Shown here: positions 29,863-38,623 of the stretch, piece by piece
Layout of the letters: each line of letters opens with the position of its first letter
How positions within the stretch are numbered: position 1 is the first letter of the stretch
Source: Klenkia brasiliensis
GTDB taxonomy: Bacteria > Actinomycetota > Actinomycetes > Mycobacteriales > Geodermatophilaceae
Direction of reading: 5' to 3'
Length of the DNA: 64,000 bases
Assembly: GCF_900100695.1 (NCBI RefSeq)
Contig: NZ_FNCF01000004.1
Coordinates: 496,001-560,000 of the forward strand
Translations under genes and position numbers: made by a program
The notes under the pieces: model-generated
Databases searched by the model: none
What the model saw: the letters and a program-made list of their open reading frames with translations, nothing else
What the model was told of the DNA's origin: nothing

Positions 29863-32604
29863 ATGTCTGCACCGGTGTCCGAGACGGCCTCCCCTTCCAC
29901 CGCGGCCCCGGCGGGCCAGCGCCCGCGGCTGCTGCTGCTCGACGGCCACTCCCTGGCCTACCGGGCGTTCTTCGCGCTGCCGGTGGAGAACTTCTCCACC
30001 ACCACGGGGCAGCCCACCAACGCCGTGTACGGGTTCACCTCGATGCTCATCAACGTGCTGCGCGACGAGGCGCCCACGCACCTGGCCGTGGCCTTCGACG
30101 TCGGCCGCAAGACCTTCCGCAGCGAGATCTACGCCGAGTACAAGGCCAACCGGTCCGAGAGCCCCACCGACTTCCGCGGCCAGGTGTCCCTCATCCAGGA
30201 GGTGCTCGCCGCGCTGCACGTCCCGGTGCTCACCGCCGAGGGCTACGAGGCCGACGACGTCATCGCCACGCTCACCGTGCAGGCCGTCGAGTCGGGCATG
30301 GACGTGCTGATCTGCACCGGCGACCGCGACGCCCTGCAGCTGGTCAACGAGCACGTCACCGTCCTCTACCCGCGCAAGGGCGTGTCCGACCTGACCCGGT
30401 TCACCCCCGAGGCCGTCGAGGAGAAGTACGGCCTGAGCCCGGTGCAGTACCCCGACTTCGCGGCGCTGCGCGGCGACCCGTCGGACAACCTGCCGGGCAT
30501 CCCGAGCGTGGGGGAGAAGACCGCCGCGAAGTGGGTCCGCGAGTACGGGTCGCTGGACGCCCTGGTCGACCAGGTCGACACCGTCAAGGGCAAGGTCGGG
30601 GAGAAGCTGCGCGAGCACCTGTCCTCGGTGCTGCAGAACCGCCGGCTCACCGAGCTCGACCGCACCGTCGCCCTCGAGCTGCACCCCACCGACCTCGCCG
30701 TCCAGCCGTGGGACCGCAACGAGGTGCACACCCTCTTCGACAACCTCCAGTTCCGGGTGCTGCGCGACCGGCTGTTCGCCACGCTGTCCAGCGCCGAGCC
30801 CGAGGTCGACGGCGGCTTCGACGTCACCGTCGACGAGGTCGCCCCCGGCGAGCTGGGCGGGTGGCTGGCCACCCACGGCCGGGCCGGGCACACCGGCATC
30901 GTGTTCCGGGGCCGCTGGGGTCGCGGCACCGGCGAGCTCACCGGCATCGCGCTGGCCGGCGCCGACGACCACACCGTCTTCGTCGACCTCGGCCCCGACC
31001 TCGACACCGCCGACGAGCAGGCCCTCGCCGCCTGGCTGGCCGACCCCACCGCCCGCAAGGTGGTGCACGAGGAGAAGGGCCCGCTGCTGGCCGTCTGGGC
31101 CCGCGGCTGGGAGCTCGAGGGCGAGATCAGCGACACCGCGCTGGCCGCCTACCTCGCCCTGCCCGGCCAGCGCTCGTTCGACCTGGCCGACCTGTCGGTC
31201 CGGTACCTGCGCCGCGAGCTCGCCGACGCCGACCCCGCCGAGCAGCAGCTCACCCTCGACGGCATGGGCCCCACGGAGGCCGACCTCGCCCGCGAGGCCG
31301 CGGTCTCCGACGCCCGCAAGGCCGTCGCGGTCAACGACCTCTCCGACGCCCTCGAGCAGCTGCTCGGCCAGAAGGGCGGCGACCAGCTGCTCACCGGTCT
31401 CGAGCTGCCGCTGACCAAGGTGCTCGCCCGCATGGAGCAGCGCGGCATCGCCGCCGACCTGGAGCTGCTGCACGACCTGCAGTCCGAGTTCTCCGGCAAG
31501 GTCGCCGAGGCCGCCGCCGACGCCTACGAGGCCATCGGCACCGAGATCAACCTCGGGTCACCCAAGCAGCTGCAGGCGGTGCTGTTCGACCAGCTCGGCC
31601 TGCCCAAGACCAAGAAGAACAAGACCGGCTACACCACCGACGCCGACGCGCTGGCCTGGCTGCAGGAGACCAGCCCGCACCCCTTCCTCGAGGCCCTCCT
31701 GCGCCACCGCGACGTCACCCGGCTGCGCACCGTCATCGACGGCCTCATCCCGATGGTCGACGACGCCGGCCGGATCCACACCACGTTCCAGCAGACCATC
31801 GCGGCCACCGGGCGGCTGTCCTCCACCGACCCCAACCTGCAGAACATCCCCATCCGCTCGGCCGAGGGCCGCCGCATCCGGCAGGCCTTCGTCGTGGGCG
31901 CGGGCTACGAGTCGCTCATGACGGCCGACTACAGCCAGATCGAGATGCGGATCATGGCCCACCTGTCCGAGGACGCCGGGCTCATCGAGGCCTTCATGTC
32001 CGGCGAGGACCTGCACACCTTCGTCGCCGCCCGCGCCTTCGACATCCCGCTCGAGCAGGTCGACCCCGAGATGCGCCGCCGGATCAAGGCCATGAGCTAC
32101 GGCCTGGCCTACGGGCTGTCCGCCTACGGGCTGTCCCAGCAGCTGAAGATCACCCCCGAGGAGGCGCGCGTGCAGATGCACGCCTACTTCGAGCGCTTCG
32201 GCGGCATCCGCGACTACCTCGACACCGTCGTCGACGACGCCCGGCAGACCGGCTACACCCAGACCACCATGGGCCGCCGCCGCTACCTGCCCGACCTCAC
32301 CAGCGACAACAAGCAGCGCCGCGACATGGCTGAGCGGATGGCCCTCAACGCCCCCATCCAGGGCTCGGCCGCCGACGTCATCAAGGTCGCCATGCTCGAC
32401 GTCGAGCGGGCCATCGCCGAGCGCGGCCTGGCCAGCCGGATGCTGCTGCAGGTGCACGACGAACTGGTGCTCGAGGTCGCGCCCGGGGAGCGGGAGGAGC
32501 TCGAGGAGCTCGTCCGCACCCAGATGGCCGGGGCCGCCCAGCTGTCCGTGCCGCTGGACGTCTCCGTCGGCGTCGGGCAGAGCTGGGACGCGGCCGCGCA
32601 CTGA
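29863..32604 (+). CDS. polA: DNA polymerase I
   Basis: The protein has 913 residues. A 5' nuclease domain (about 20-310) carries LLLLDGHSLAYRAFF, TGDRDALQLV and the helix-hairpin-helix around DNLPGIPSVGEKTA. The central domain has lost the DxE and other proofreading motifs, so 3'-5' exonuclease activity is not expected. The polymerase domain has motif A MTADYSQIEMRI, the O-helix RRRIKAMSYGLAYG and motif C LLQVHDELVLEV. Tyr occupies the position of Phe762 of E. coli, as in mycobacterial Pol I. It fills gaps in repair and Okazaki processing. A structured repeat follows the stop. Confidence 0.96.
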   Translation: MSAPVSETASPSTAAPAGQRPRLLLLDGHSLAYRAFFALPVENFSTTTGQPTNAVYGFTSMLINVLRDEAPTHLAVAFDVGRKTFRSEIYAEYKANRSESPTDFRGQVSLIQEVLAALHVPVLTAEGYEADDVIATLTVQAVESGMDVLICTGDRDALQLVNEHVTVLYPRKGVSDLTRFTPEAVEEKYGLSPVQYPDFAALRGDPSDNLPGIPSVGEKTAAKWVREYGSLDALVDQVDTVKGKVGEKLREHLSSVLQNRRLTELDRTVALELHPTDLAVQPWDRNEVHTLFDNLQFRVLRDRLFATLSSAEPEVDGGFDVTVDEVAPGELGGWLATHGRAGHTGIVFRGRWGRGTGELTGIALAGADDHTVFVDLGPDLDTADEQALAAWLADPTARKVVHEEKGPLLAVWARGWELEGEISDTALAAYLALPGQRSFDLADLSVRYLRRELADADPAEQQLTLDGMGPTEADLAREAAVSDARKAVAVNDLSDALEQLLGQKGGDQLLTGLELPLTKVLARMEQRGIAADLELLHDLQSEFSGKVAEAAADAYEAIGTEINLGSPKQLQAVLFDQLGLPKTKKNKTGYTTDADALAWLQETSPHPFLEALLRHRDVTRLRTVIDGLIPMVDDAGRIHTTFQQTIAATGRLSSTDPNLQNIPIRSAEGRRIRQAFVVGAGYESLMTADYSQIEMRIMAHLSEDAGLIEAFMSGEDLHTFVAARAFDIPLEQVDPEMRRRIKAMSYGLAYGLSAYGLSQQLKITPEEARVQMHAYFERFGGIRDYLDTVVDDARQTGYTQTTMGRRRYLPDLTSDNKQRRDMAERMALNAPIQGSAADVIKVAMLDVERAIAERGLASRMLLQVHDELVLEVAPGEREELEELVRTQMAGAAQLSVPLDVSVGVGQSWDAAAH

Positions 32605-32614
32605 GTTCACTGTC

Positions 32615-32724
32615 GTCCTCCGGACTCCCACCGCGGCCAACGGCCGTGCCCCTGGTGCGACGAGCGGTGCTGCTCCCGCCTCGGGGTGGGGGCGCTCGTG
32701 CCTCGGCCCCCACCCGTCGGCGGG
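32615..32724 (+). repeat. Structured intergenic repeat, copy 1 (downstream of polA)
   Basis: About 110 bases beginning 10 bases after the polA stop. It matches the minus strand of 59820-59928 with about 13 differences by eye. Sub-hairpins in the sense strand: GTCCTCCGGAC at its start, CGGCCAACGGCCG, a longer stem ACGAGCG/CGCTCGT enclosing CCCGCCTCGGG, and CCCGTCGGCGGG at its end. Both copies lie just after a stop codon, in the direction of that gene. Confidence 0.8.
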
Positions 32725-32828
32725 ACTGGGTCGAGCCGGGTGTCGGGGACCCTGCGGGCCCCGCTCCACCCGGCTCATCGCCCGCGTCCCTGCGGTCTTG
32801 GCCCCTGCCGTGCGTGGTGATCGCGGGG

Positions 32829-32834
32829 CAGGAT
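32829..32834 (+). promoter_or_regulatory. Predicted -10 (CAGGAT), leaderless hydrolase gene
   Basis: CAGGAT ends 7 bases before the ATG at 32842. The first base departs from TANNNT but A at position 2 and T at position 6 are kept. Confidence 0.4.
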
Positions 32835-32841
32835 GCGGAGC

Positions 32842-34512
32842 ATGGGTCTGGTTGATCGGGTGGCGTCGCGGGTGCTGGGGTTGGCGGCGCCGACGTCGTC
32901 GTACACCGTCGAGCGCGGGTTGAGGGTCCCGATGCGGGACGGCGTGGAGCTGGTGGCCGACCGGTACGTCCCCGACGGGGAGGTGCTGGGCACGCTGCTG
33001 GTGCGCGGGCCCTACGGGCGCGCGTTCCCCTTCTCCCTGCTGTTCGCCACCGCCTACGCCGCCCGCGGCTACCAGGTCGTGCTGCAGAGCGTCCGCGGCA
33101 CCTACGGCTCCGGCGACGAGTTCCAGCCGATGTTCCGCGAGGTCGACGACGGCGCCGACACCGTCGCCTGGCTGCGGGAGCAACCCTGGTACACCGGCAC
33201 CTTCGGCACCGTCGGGCTGTCCTACCTCGGCTTCACCCAGTGGGCCCTGCTCGCCGACCCGCCCGAGGACCTCGTCGCCTCCGTCGTCCTGGTCGGGCCG
33301 CACGACTTCTCCCGGGCCACCTGGGGCACCGGTGCCTTCACCGTCAACGACTTCCTCGGCTGGAGCGACATGGTCGCCCACCAGGAGGACCCGGGCCGGC
33401 TGCGCGGCCTGGTCCGCCAGGTCACCGCCCCGCGCCGGCTCGGGCCCGCCCTCGACGCGCTCCCGCTCGGCGACGCCGGGGAGCGGCTGCTCGCCGGCCG
33501 CGGCCGCTGGTACCGCGACTGGGTCGCCCACCCCGACCGCGACGACCCGTGGTGGGCCCCCGTCCAGCTCGACCGCGCCCTCGACCATCCCCGGGTGCCG
33601 GTGCTGCTCATCGGCGGCTGGCAGGACCTCTTCCTCGACCAGACCCTCGACCAGTACCTGAGGTTGAGGGGTGCCGGCGCCGACGTGGCCCTGACGGTGG
33701 GTCCCTGGACCCACACCGAGACCCTCACCCGGGGCGGGGGTCTGGTGACCCGGGAGTCGCTGGACTGGCTCGGCGAGCACCTGGCCGGCACCGGCGGTCG
33801 GCAGCGCCCCGCCCCGGTGCACGTGCACGTCACCGGCGCCGGCGAGTGGCGGTGGCTGCCGGAGTGGCCACCGGCCACCACCGACCGGACCGTCTTCCTG
33901 GCCGACGGCGGCCGGCTCGCCGACACCGCACCCGGCCCGGACGCCGCCCCCGCCGTCTTCACCGCCGACCCGGCGCGCCCCGTGCCCAGCATCGGCGGAC
34001 GGCTGCTGGACAACCGCAGCGGCGGCTACGCCGACGACACCGCCCTGGCCGACCGCGCCGACGTGGCGTGCTGGACGTCGGACCCGCTGCCGGCCGACGT
34101 CGAGGTGGTGGGCGCCCCGGTGGTCGAGCTGCACCACGCCACCGACGTCGGCCACGTCGACGTCGCCGTCCGGCTCTCCCAGGTCGACCGGCGCGGCCGC
34201 TCGCGCAACGTCGCCGACGGCTACGTGCGGCTGGTGCCCGGCGACCCCGGCACCGACGCCGAGGGCGGGGTCGTCCGGCTGGCGCTGGACCCCGTCGCCC
34301 ACCGGTTCCCGGCCGGCTGCCGGCTGCGGCTGGTCGTGGCCGGGTCCTCCCACCCGCACTGGTCCCGCAACCCCGGCACCGGCGAGCCGCCGGAGACCGC
34401 GGTGCGCACGGTGCGGTCCACCCGGACCGTCGCCGTCGCCGGTGGGGCCTCGCGCCTGCTGCTGCCGGTCAGCCCGGTAGGTCGCACACCAGGACCATCG
34501 TCCCGGGGATGA
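32842..34512 (+). CDS. CocE/NonD family serine hydrolase
   Basis: The protein has 556 residues. It is an X-Pro dipeptidyl-peptidase (S15)-like alpha/beta hydrolase with a C-terminal jelly-roll domain. The nucleophile Ser lies in TVGLSYLGFTQ (GxSYxG). The oxyanion region is GPYGRAFPF, followed by QSVRGTYGSGDEFQPM. The C-terminal domain ends LVVAGSSHPHWSRNPGTGEPP, typical of CocE-like esterases. Members hydrolyse esters or amides, for example cocaine esterase; the natural substrate here is unknown. Its 3' end overlaps the convergent methyltransferase gene by 44 bases. Confidence 0.88.
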   Translation: MGLVDRVASRVLGLAAPTSSYTVERGLRVPMRDGVELVADRYVPDGEVLGTLLVRGPYGRAFPFSLLFATAYAARGYQVVLQSVRGTYGSGDEFQPMFREVDDGADTVAWLREQPWYTGTFGTVGLSYLGFTQWALLADPPEDLVASVVLVGPHDFSRATWGTGAFTVNDFLGWSDMVAHQEDPGRLRGLVRQVTAPRRLGPALDALPLGDAGERLLAGRGRWYRDWVAHPDRDDPWWAPVQLDRALDHPRVPVLLIGGWQDLFLDQTLDQYLRLRGAGADVALTVGPWTHTETLTRGGGLVTRESLDWLGEHLAGTGGRQRPAPVHVHVTGAGEWRWLPEWPPATTDRTVFLADGGRLADTAPGPDAAPAVFTADPARPVPSIGGRLLDNRSGGYADDTALADRADVACWTSDPLPADVEVVGAPVVELHHATDVGHVDVAVRLSQVDRRGRSRNVADGYVRLVPGDPGTDAEGGVVRLALDPVAHRFPAGCRLRLVVAGSSHPHWSRNPGTGEPPETAVRTVRSTRTVAVAGGASRLLLPVSPVGRTPGPSSRG

Positions 34513-35314
34513 GCGCGGCCCGGGCCGCCGACCACTGGCCCCAGGTCTCGGTGCGTCCGGGCTCCCACTCCGGCTCCAGCAGGTCGGTCAGCACGAACCC
34601 GGCGGCCACCACGTCGCGGACCCAGTCCCCGACCGTCCGGTGGTGCTCGACGTAGGTCACCGTGCCCGCGCCGTCGGTCTCCACGTAGGGGGTGCGGTCG
34701 AAGTAGGAGCCCACCACCTGCAGGTCGGCGGGGTCGGGGGAGTCGGGGAACGGCCAGCGCAGCGGGTGGTTCACCGAGGCGACGAACCGGCCACCGGGGC
34801 GCAGCACCCGGGCCACCTCGCGCAGCGCGCCGCGGACGTCGGCGACGAAGGGCAGCCCGCCGAAGGCCGAGCAGGCCAGGTCCACGGCGTCGTCGGCCAG
34901 CGGCAGCGCGCCGGCGTCGGCCTGCAGCAGGGTGGGGGACAGGCCGGTCTCGGCGTTGAGCACCCGGGCGCGGGCGAGCATCCCCGCCGACAGGTCCAGG
35001 GCCACCACCTGCGCCCCGGCCGCGGTCAGCCAGCGCGCGCAGGGCGCCGAGCCGCAGCCCACCTCGAGCACCCGCCGTCCCGCGACGTCCCCCAGCAGCC
35101 CGGTGTCGGACTCCCGCAGCCCCTCGGGCCCCCAGAGGAAGTCGGCGTCGCCGAGGTCGGCGCCGTGCTCGGCGAGGTACGCGGGCGCCGCGGCGTCCCA
35201 CCAGGCCCGGTTCGCCCGCGAGGACTCCGCGCCGGTGACCGCCCGGCGCTCCACGCCGCCGGCCAGCGGGTAGCCGTCGGAGGCCAGCGGGAGCGGGGGC
35301 GGGTCGGCGGGCAT
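34469..35314 (-). CDS. SAM-dependent class I methyltransferase
   Basis: The protein has 281 residues. Motif I is RVLEVGCGSAPCARWL, followed by the acidic strand end VVALDLSAGMLARAR and the motif IV-like DLACSAFGGLPFVAD and VLRPGGRFVASVNHPL. Small actinobacterial proteins of this kind modify unknown small molecules or RNA. The C-terminal TLVxHHRTVGDWV-type segment is family-typical. The ATG at 35314 has CACCAT 6 bases upstream, consistent with a leaderless mRNA. It is divergent from rpsA. Confidence 0.85.
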   Translation of the reverse strand: MPADPPPLPLASDGYPLAGGVERRAVTGAESSRANRAWWDAAAPAYLAEHGADLGDADFLWGPEGLRESDTGLLGDVAGRRVLEVGCGSAPCARWLTAAGAQVVALDLSAGMLARARVLNAETGLSPTLLQADAGALPLADDAVDLACSAFGGLPFVADVRGALREVARVLRPGGRFVASVNHPLRWPFPDSPDPADLQVVGSYFDRTPYVETDGAGTVTYVEHHRTVGDWVRDVVAAGFVLTDLLEPEWEPGRTETWGQWSAARAALIPGTMVLVCDLPG

Positions 35315-35357
35315 CCGGGCATGGTGGCACGGCCCCCGGCGGGCGCCCGGACCGTGG

Positions 35358-35387
35358 TGGACCGGCTCCCGACGGGGTGCGTACCAT
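35358..35387 (+). promoter_or_regulatory. Predicted rpsA promoter
   Basis: TGGACC (35358-35363) and TACCAT (35382-35387) are spaced 18 bases apart. The transcript would carry a leader of about 130 bases before the rpsA ATG, in contrast to the leaderless genes around it. Long leaders are common for ribosomal protein S1, which controls its own mRNA in some bacteria. Confidence 0.45.
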
Positions 35388-35521
35388 GGAGGGGCGCCAG
35401 AGGTCTGTGCGCTGGGCCCCCTTCGTGCGGGTTCTCTCCCGAGCCTCTCCCGTGGTCCACGGCCGGTCGGTCGTGGGTCGTCCCTGTCCCTCCACACCCC
35501 CCGTCCGGAGCACTCGACCAC

Positions 35522-37003
35522 ATGACCTCCACCCAGGTCCGTCCCGACAGCACCACCCCGCAGGTCGCCGTGAACGACATCGGCACCGAAGAGGACTTCC
35601 TCGCGGCCATCGACCAGACGATCAAGTACTTCAACGACGGCGACATCGTCGAGGGCGTCATCGTCAAGGTCGACCGCGACGAGGTGCTGCTGGACATCGG
35701 CTACAAGACCGAGGGCGTCATCCCCTCGCGCGAGCTGTCCATCAAGCACGACGTCGACCCCAACGAGGTCGTCACCGTCGGCGACGAGGTGGAAGCCCTC
35801 GTCCTCCAGAAGGAGGACAAGGAAGGCCGGCTGATCCTGTCCAAGAAGCGCGCGCAGTACGAGCGCGCCTGGGGCACGATCGAGGCGAAGAAGGAAGCCG
35901 ACGAGGTCGTCACCGGCACCGTCATCGAGGTCGTCAAGGGCGGCCTGATCCTCGACATCGGCCTGCGCGGGTTCCTCCCCGCCTCGCTGGTCGAGATGCG
36001 CCGCGTCCGCGACCTGCAGCCCTACGTGGGCCGCGAGCTCGAGGCCAAGATCATCGAGCTGGACAAGAACCGCAACAACGTGGTCCTGTCCCGCCGCCAG
36101 TGGCTGGAGCAGACCCAGTCCGAGGTGCGCAGCGAGTTCCTCAACAAGCTCGCCAAGGGCCAGGTCCGCAGCGGCCAGGTCTCCTCGATCGTCAACTTCG
36201 GTGCCTTCGTGGACCTGGGCGGCGTCGACGGCCTGGTGCACGTCTCCGAGCTGTCCTGGAAGCACATCGACCACCCGTCCGAGGTCGTCGAGGTCGGCCA
36301 GGAGGTCACCGTCGAGGTCCTCGACGTCGACCTGGACCGCGAGCGGGTCTCCCTGTCGCTGAAGGCGACGCAGGAGGACCCGTGGCGTCAGTTCGCCCGC
36401 ACGCACCAGATCGGGCAGGTCGTGCCCGGCAAGGTCACCAAGCTGGTGCCCTTCGGTGCGTTCGTGCGCGTCGACGAGGGCATCGAGGGCCTGGTGCACA
36501 TCTCGGAGCTGGCCGAGCGCCACGTCGAGATCCCCGAGCAGGTCGCCCAGGTCGGCGACGAGATCCTGGTCAAGGTCATCGACATCGACCTGGACCGCCG
36601 CCGGATCTCGCTGTCGCTGAAGCAGGCCAACGAGGGCGTCATCGCCGAGGACGACCAGTTCGACCCGGCCGCCTACGGCATGGCCGCGTCCTACGACGAG
36701 CAGGGCAACTACGTCTACCCCGAGGGCTTCGACGCCGAGACCGGCGAGTGGCTCGAGGGCTACGAGGAGGCCCGCGAGACCTGGGAGCGGCAGTACGCCG
36801 AGGCCCAGGCCCGCTTCGAGGCGCACCAGAAGCAGATCGTCGCGGCCCGCGAGGCCGACGCCGAGGCTGCGGCCGGTGGCAGCTACTCCAGCGACGCCCC
36901 GGCCGAGGGTGGCTCGTCCACCAGCTCGTCCACCGGTGGCGGCACGCTGGCCTCCGACGAGGCCCTGGCCGCCCTGCGCGCCAAGCTCGCCGGCGGCGAG
37001 TGA
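35522..37003 (+). CDS. rpsA: 30S ribosomal protein S1
   Basis: The protein has 493 residues. Four S1 (OB-fold) domains start at about residues 36, 123, 208 and 295, for example DGDIVEGVIVKVDRDEVLLDIGYKTEG and SSIVNFGAFVDLGGVDGLVHVSEL. The last two domains are the best conserved. S1 helps the ribosome take up structured or weak-SD mRNAs. A Ser/Gly-rich linker and a basic C-terminus (DEALAALRAKLAGGE) finish the protein, as in other actinobacteria. In this genome many mRNAs look leaderless, so S1 would act on only part of them. Confidence 0.97.
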   Translation: MTSTQVRPDSTTPQVAVNDIGTEEDFLAAIDQTIKYFNDGDIVEGVIVKVDRDEVLLDIGYKTEGVIPSRELSIKHDVDPNEVVTVGDEVEALVLQKEDKEGRLILSKKRAQYERAWGTIEAKKEADEVVTGTVIEVVKGGLILDIGLRGFLPASLVEMRRVRDLQPYVGRELEAKIIELDKNRNNVVLSRRQWLEQTQSEVRSEFLNKLAKGQVRSGQVSSIVNFGAFVDLGGVDGLVHVSELSWKHIDHPSEVVEVGQEVTVEVLDVDLDRERVSLSLKATQEDPWRQFARTHQIGQVVPGKVTKLVPFGAFVRVDEGIEGLVHISELAERHVEIPEQVAQVGDEILVKVIDIDLDRRRISLSLKQANEGVIAEDDQFDPAAYGMAASYDEQGNYVYPEGFDAETGEWLEGYEEARETWERQYAEAQARFEAHQKQIVAAREADAEAAAGGSYSSDAPAEGGSSTSSSTGGGTLASDEALAALRAKLAGGE

Positions 37004-37021
37004 CCGCGTAGTACGCACCGA

Positions 37022-37059
37022 CGGAGCGCCGTCCACCCCTCGGGGTGGGCGGCGCTCCG
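37022..37059 (+). terminator. Long hairpin terminator after rpsA
   Basis: A stem of about 18 base pairs (arms 37022-37039 and 37042-37059, one G/U pair) closes a two-base tip, starting 19 bases after the rpsA stop. Confidence 0.8.
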
Positions 37060-37096
37060 CCGTTGTGGGGCTCGACCGTGCCGGGGGACGACGACG

Positions 37097-37126
37097 TCCC
37101 CGTCCGGAGCGGGCCGGACGGGGACG
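37097..37126 (-). terminator. Second hairpin, terminator of the small minus-strand gene
   Basis: GTCCCCGTCCGG (37097-37108) and CCGGACGGGGAC (37115-37126) form a perfect 12-base-pair stem with a 6-base loop, 30 bases beyond the stop of the minus-strand gene at 37156. Confidence 0.65.
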
Positions 37127-37155
37127 GGGGACCGGCCGTGGGGCCGGTCGGGACG

Positions 37156-37425
37156 TCAGAGGCTGAGGATGATGGCGAACGCCGACCGGGGGCGGCCGCC
37201 GGCGTTGCTCAGGAAGTCCCAGGTGTGCCGGCCCGCGGGCACCGTCGGCCACAGCGCGCGCAGCAGCGTGAGCAGGCCGGTGCGGGGCGCGGTGGAGTGC
37301 TGCAGGCGCGCGGCGACGGCGGGGAGGTCGGCGCAGCGCACGCCCCCGGGGACGTCGGAGCGGTGCCGACCCGGGGCGCGGCGGCCGGCCGTGGCCGAGG
37401 GCGCCGGCGTCGTGGAACGGGACAT
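37156..37425 (-). CDS. Small hypothetical protein (89 residues)
   Basis: The ORF has a Ser/Thr/Arg-rich start and ends in LLTLLRALWPTVPAGRHTWDFL and RPRSAFAIILSL. I do not recognise it. Support comes from a purine-rich GAGAGGCAGG before the ATG, a TAGGTT hexamer about 55 bases upstream (37478-37483, minus strand) and a strong hairpin after the stop. It lies between rpsA and coaE on the opposite strand. Confidence 0.5.
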   Translation of the reverse strand: MSRSTTPAPSATAGRRAPGRHRSDVPGGVRCADLPAVAARLQHSTAPRTGLLTLLRALWPTVPAGRHTWDFLSNAGGRPRSAFAIILSL

Positions 37426-37586
37426 CGTGGTGCCTGCCTCTCTGCGTGCCGCCCCGATCCGTGGGGCGTCGAGGCAGAACCTAGGTCGTGGGGCGCGTGT
37501 GACTGGTGCGACGCGCCGGACGCCTGGGGCGGACGGGCCGGTCGTGACCCGATCGTGATGCCGGCGCCGCCGGTGGCCCGGTGTGG

Positions 37587-37592
37587 CAGGGT
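37587..37592 (+). promoter_or_regulatory. Predicted -10 (CAGGGT), leaderless coaE
   Basis: CAGGGT ends 6 bases before the ATG at 37599; positions 2 (A) and 6 (T) agree with the pattern. Confidence 0.4.
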
Positions 37593-37598
37593 CCGGCC

Positions 37599-38192
37599 AT
37601 GCTGAGGATCGGGTTGACCGGGGGGATCGGGTCGGGCAAGAGCACCGTGTCGGCCCTGCTCGTCGAGCGCGGTGCGGTGCTGGTGGACGCCGACGTGCTG
37701 GCCCGCGAGGTCGTCGCGCCCGGCACCCCGGGCCTCGCGGCCGTCGTCGACGCCTTCGGGGAGGGCGTGCTGGCCCCGGACGGCTCGCTGGACCGCCCCG
37801 CACTGGCCGCCGTGGTGTTCGCCGACCCCGCGCAGCGTGCCCGGCTGGACGCCGTGGTGCACCCCCTGGTGCGGGCCCGTGCCGCGGAGCTGGTCGCCGC
37901 GGCGCCACCGGACGCCGTGGTGGTCCAGGACGTGCCGCTGCTCGTGGAGACCGGCCAGGCGGGCTCCTACGACCTCGTGGTGGTCGTGCAGGCGTCCCTG
38001 CCGGTGCGCCTGGCCCGGCTCGTGCAGCGGGGGATGACCGAGGACGACGCCCGCGCCCGGATCGCGGGGCAGGCGACCGACGAGCAGCGGGCCGCCGTCG
38101 CCGACGTGCTGCTGCACAACGACGGCAGTCGGGCAGAGCTGGCCGCCCAGGTCGAGGCGTTCTGGGCCGACCAGGTCGCTCCGGGGAGCTGA
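37599..38192 (+). CDS. coaE: Dephospho-CoA kinase
   Basis: The protein has 197 residues. It phosphorylates dephospho-CoA in the last step of CoA synthesis. The N-terminal P-loop is [14 protein letters not shown], followed by the substrate segment [13 protein letters not shown] and the lid region [19 protein letters not shown]. It lacks the C-terminal UPF0157/GrpB domain that mycobacterial CoaE carries, so it is the plain single-domain form. The polA-rpsA-coaE order is conserved in actinobacteria. Confidence 0.95.
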   Translation: MLRIGLTGGIGSGKSTVSALLVERGAVLVDADVLAREVVAPGTPGLAAVVDAFGEGVLAPDGSLDRPALAAVVFADPAQRARLDAVVHPLVRARAAELVAAAPPDAVVVQDVPLLVETGQAGSYDLVVVVQASLPVRLARLVQRGMTEDDARARIAGQATDEQRAAVADVLLHNDGSRAELAAQVEAFWADQVAPGS

Positions 38193-38197
38193 CACGA

Positions 38198-38231
38198 CGA
38201 AGGCCCCGGAGCTGCTGCTCCGGGGCCTTCG
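38198..38231. terminator. Strong hairpin terminator between coaE and tRNA-Val
   Basis: A perfect 14-base-pair stem (38198-38211 with 38218-38231) with loop CTGCTG begins six bases after the coaE stop. It also lies just past the 3' end of the minus-strand tRNA-Val gene, so it probably ends both transcripts. Confidence 0.85.
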
Positions 38232-38234
38232 TGC

Positions 38235-38309
38235 TGGTGGGCGATACTGGGATCGAACCAGTGACCTCTTCCGTGTCAGGGAAGCGCGCTACCGCTGCGC
38301 CAATCGCCC
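38235..38309 (-). tRNA. tRNA-Val(GAC)
   Basis: The acceptor stem is GGGCGAT/ATCGCCC, the anticodon loop CTGACAC gives GAC, and the T-loop is TTCGATC. A73 and CCA are encoded. It reads GUC and GUU, and with the tRNA-Val(CAC) at 41201 covers two Val codon groups. Confidence 0.95.
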
Positions 38310-38350
38310 GTGCTGCCCGGCCCCCCTCGAACCTGCCCGTGGGGCCGCCG

Positions 38351-38421
38351 AGGTGGAGACGGGATTTGAACCCGTGTAGACGGCTTTGCAGGCCGTTGCC
38401 TCGCCTCTCGGCCACTCCACC
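38351..38421 (-). tRNA. tRNA-Cys(GCA)
   Basis: The acceptor stem is GGTGGAG/CTCCACC, the anticodon loop CTGCAAA gives GCA, and the discriminator is U73, a Cys identity element. CCA is not encoded. Confidence 0.95.
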
Positions 38422-38460
38422 GCACACGAGCGCCGATCCGAAGATCGACGCCCGGTTCCG

Positions 38461-38532
38461 AGCGGATGACGGGATTCGAACCCGCGACCCTCACCTTGGC
38501 AAGGTGATGCTCTACCACTGAGCCACATCCGC
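38461..38532 (-). tRNA. tRNA-Gly(GCC)
   Basis: The acceptor stem is GCGGATG/CATCCGC, the anticodon loop TTGCCAA gives GCC, and the discriminator is U73. CCA is not encoded. It is the first gene of the minus-strand Gly-Cys-Val cluster. Confidence 0.95.
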
Positions 38533-38623
38533 AGTGCGTGGACAACTCTAACCGACCCTCCACGGGGGGTTGCACGGGGGGGTCCCCGGGGTGCGTCCCG
38601 GGACATCCGCGCAGGTCAGCGCG

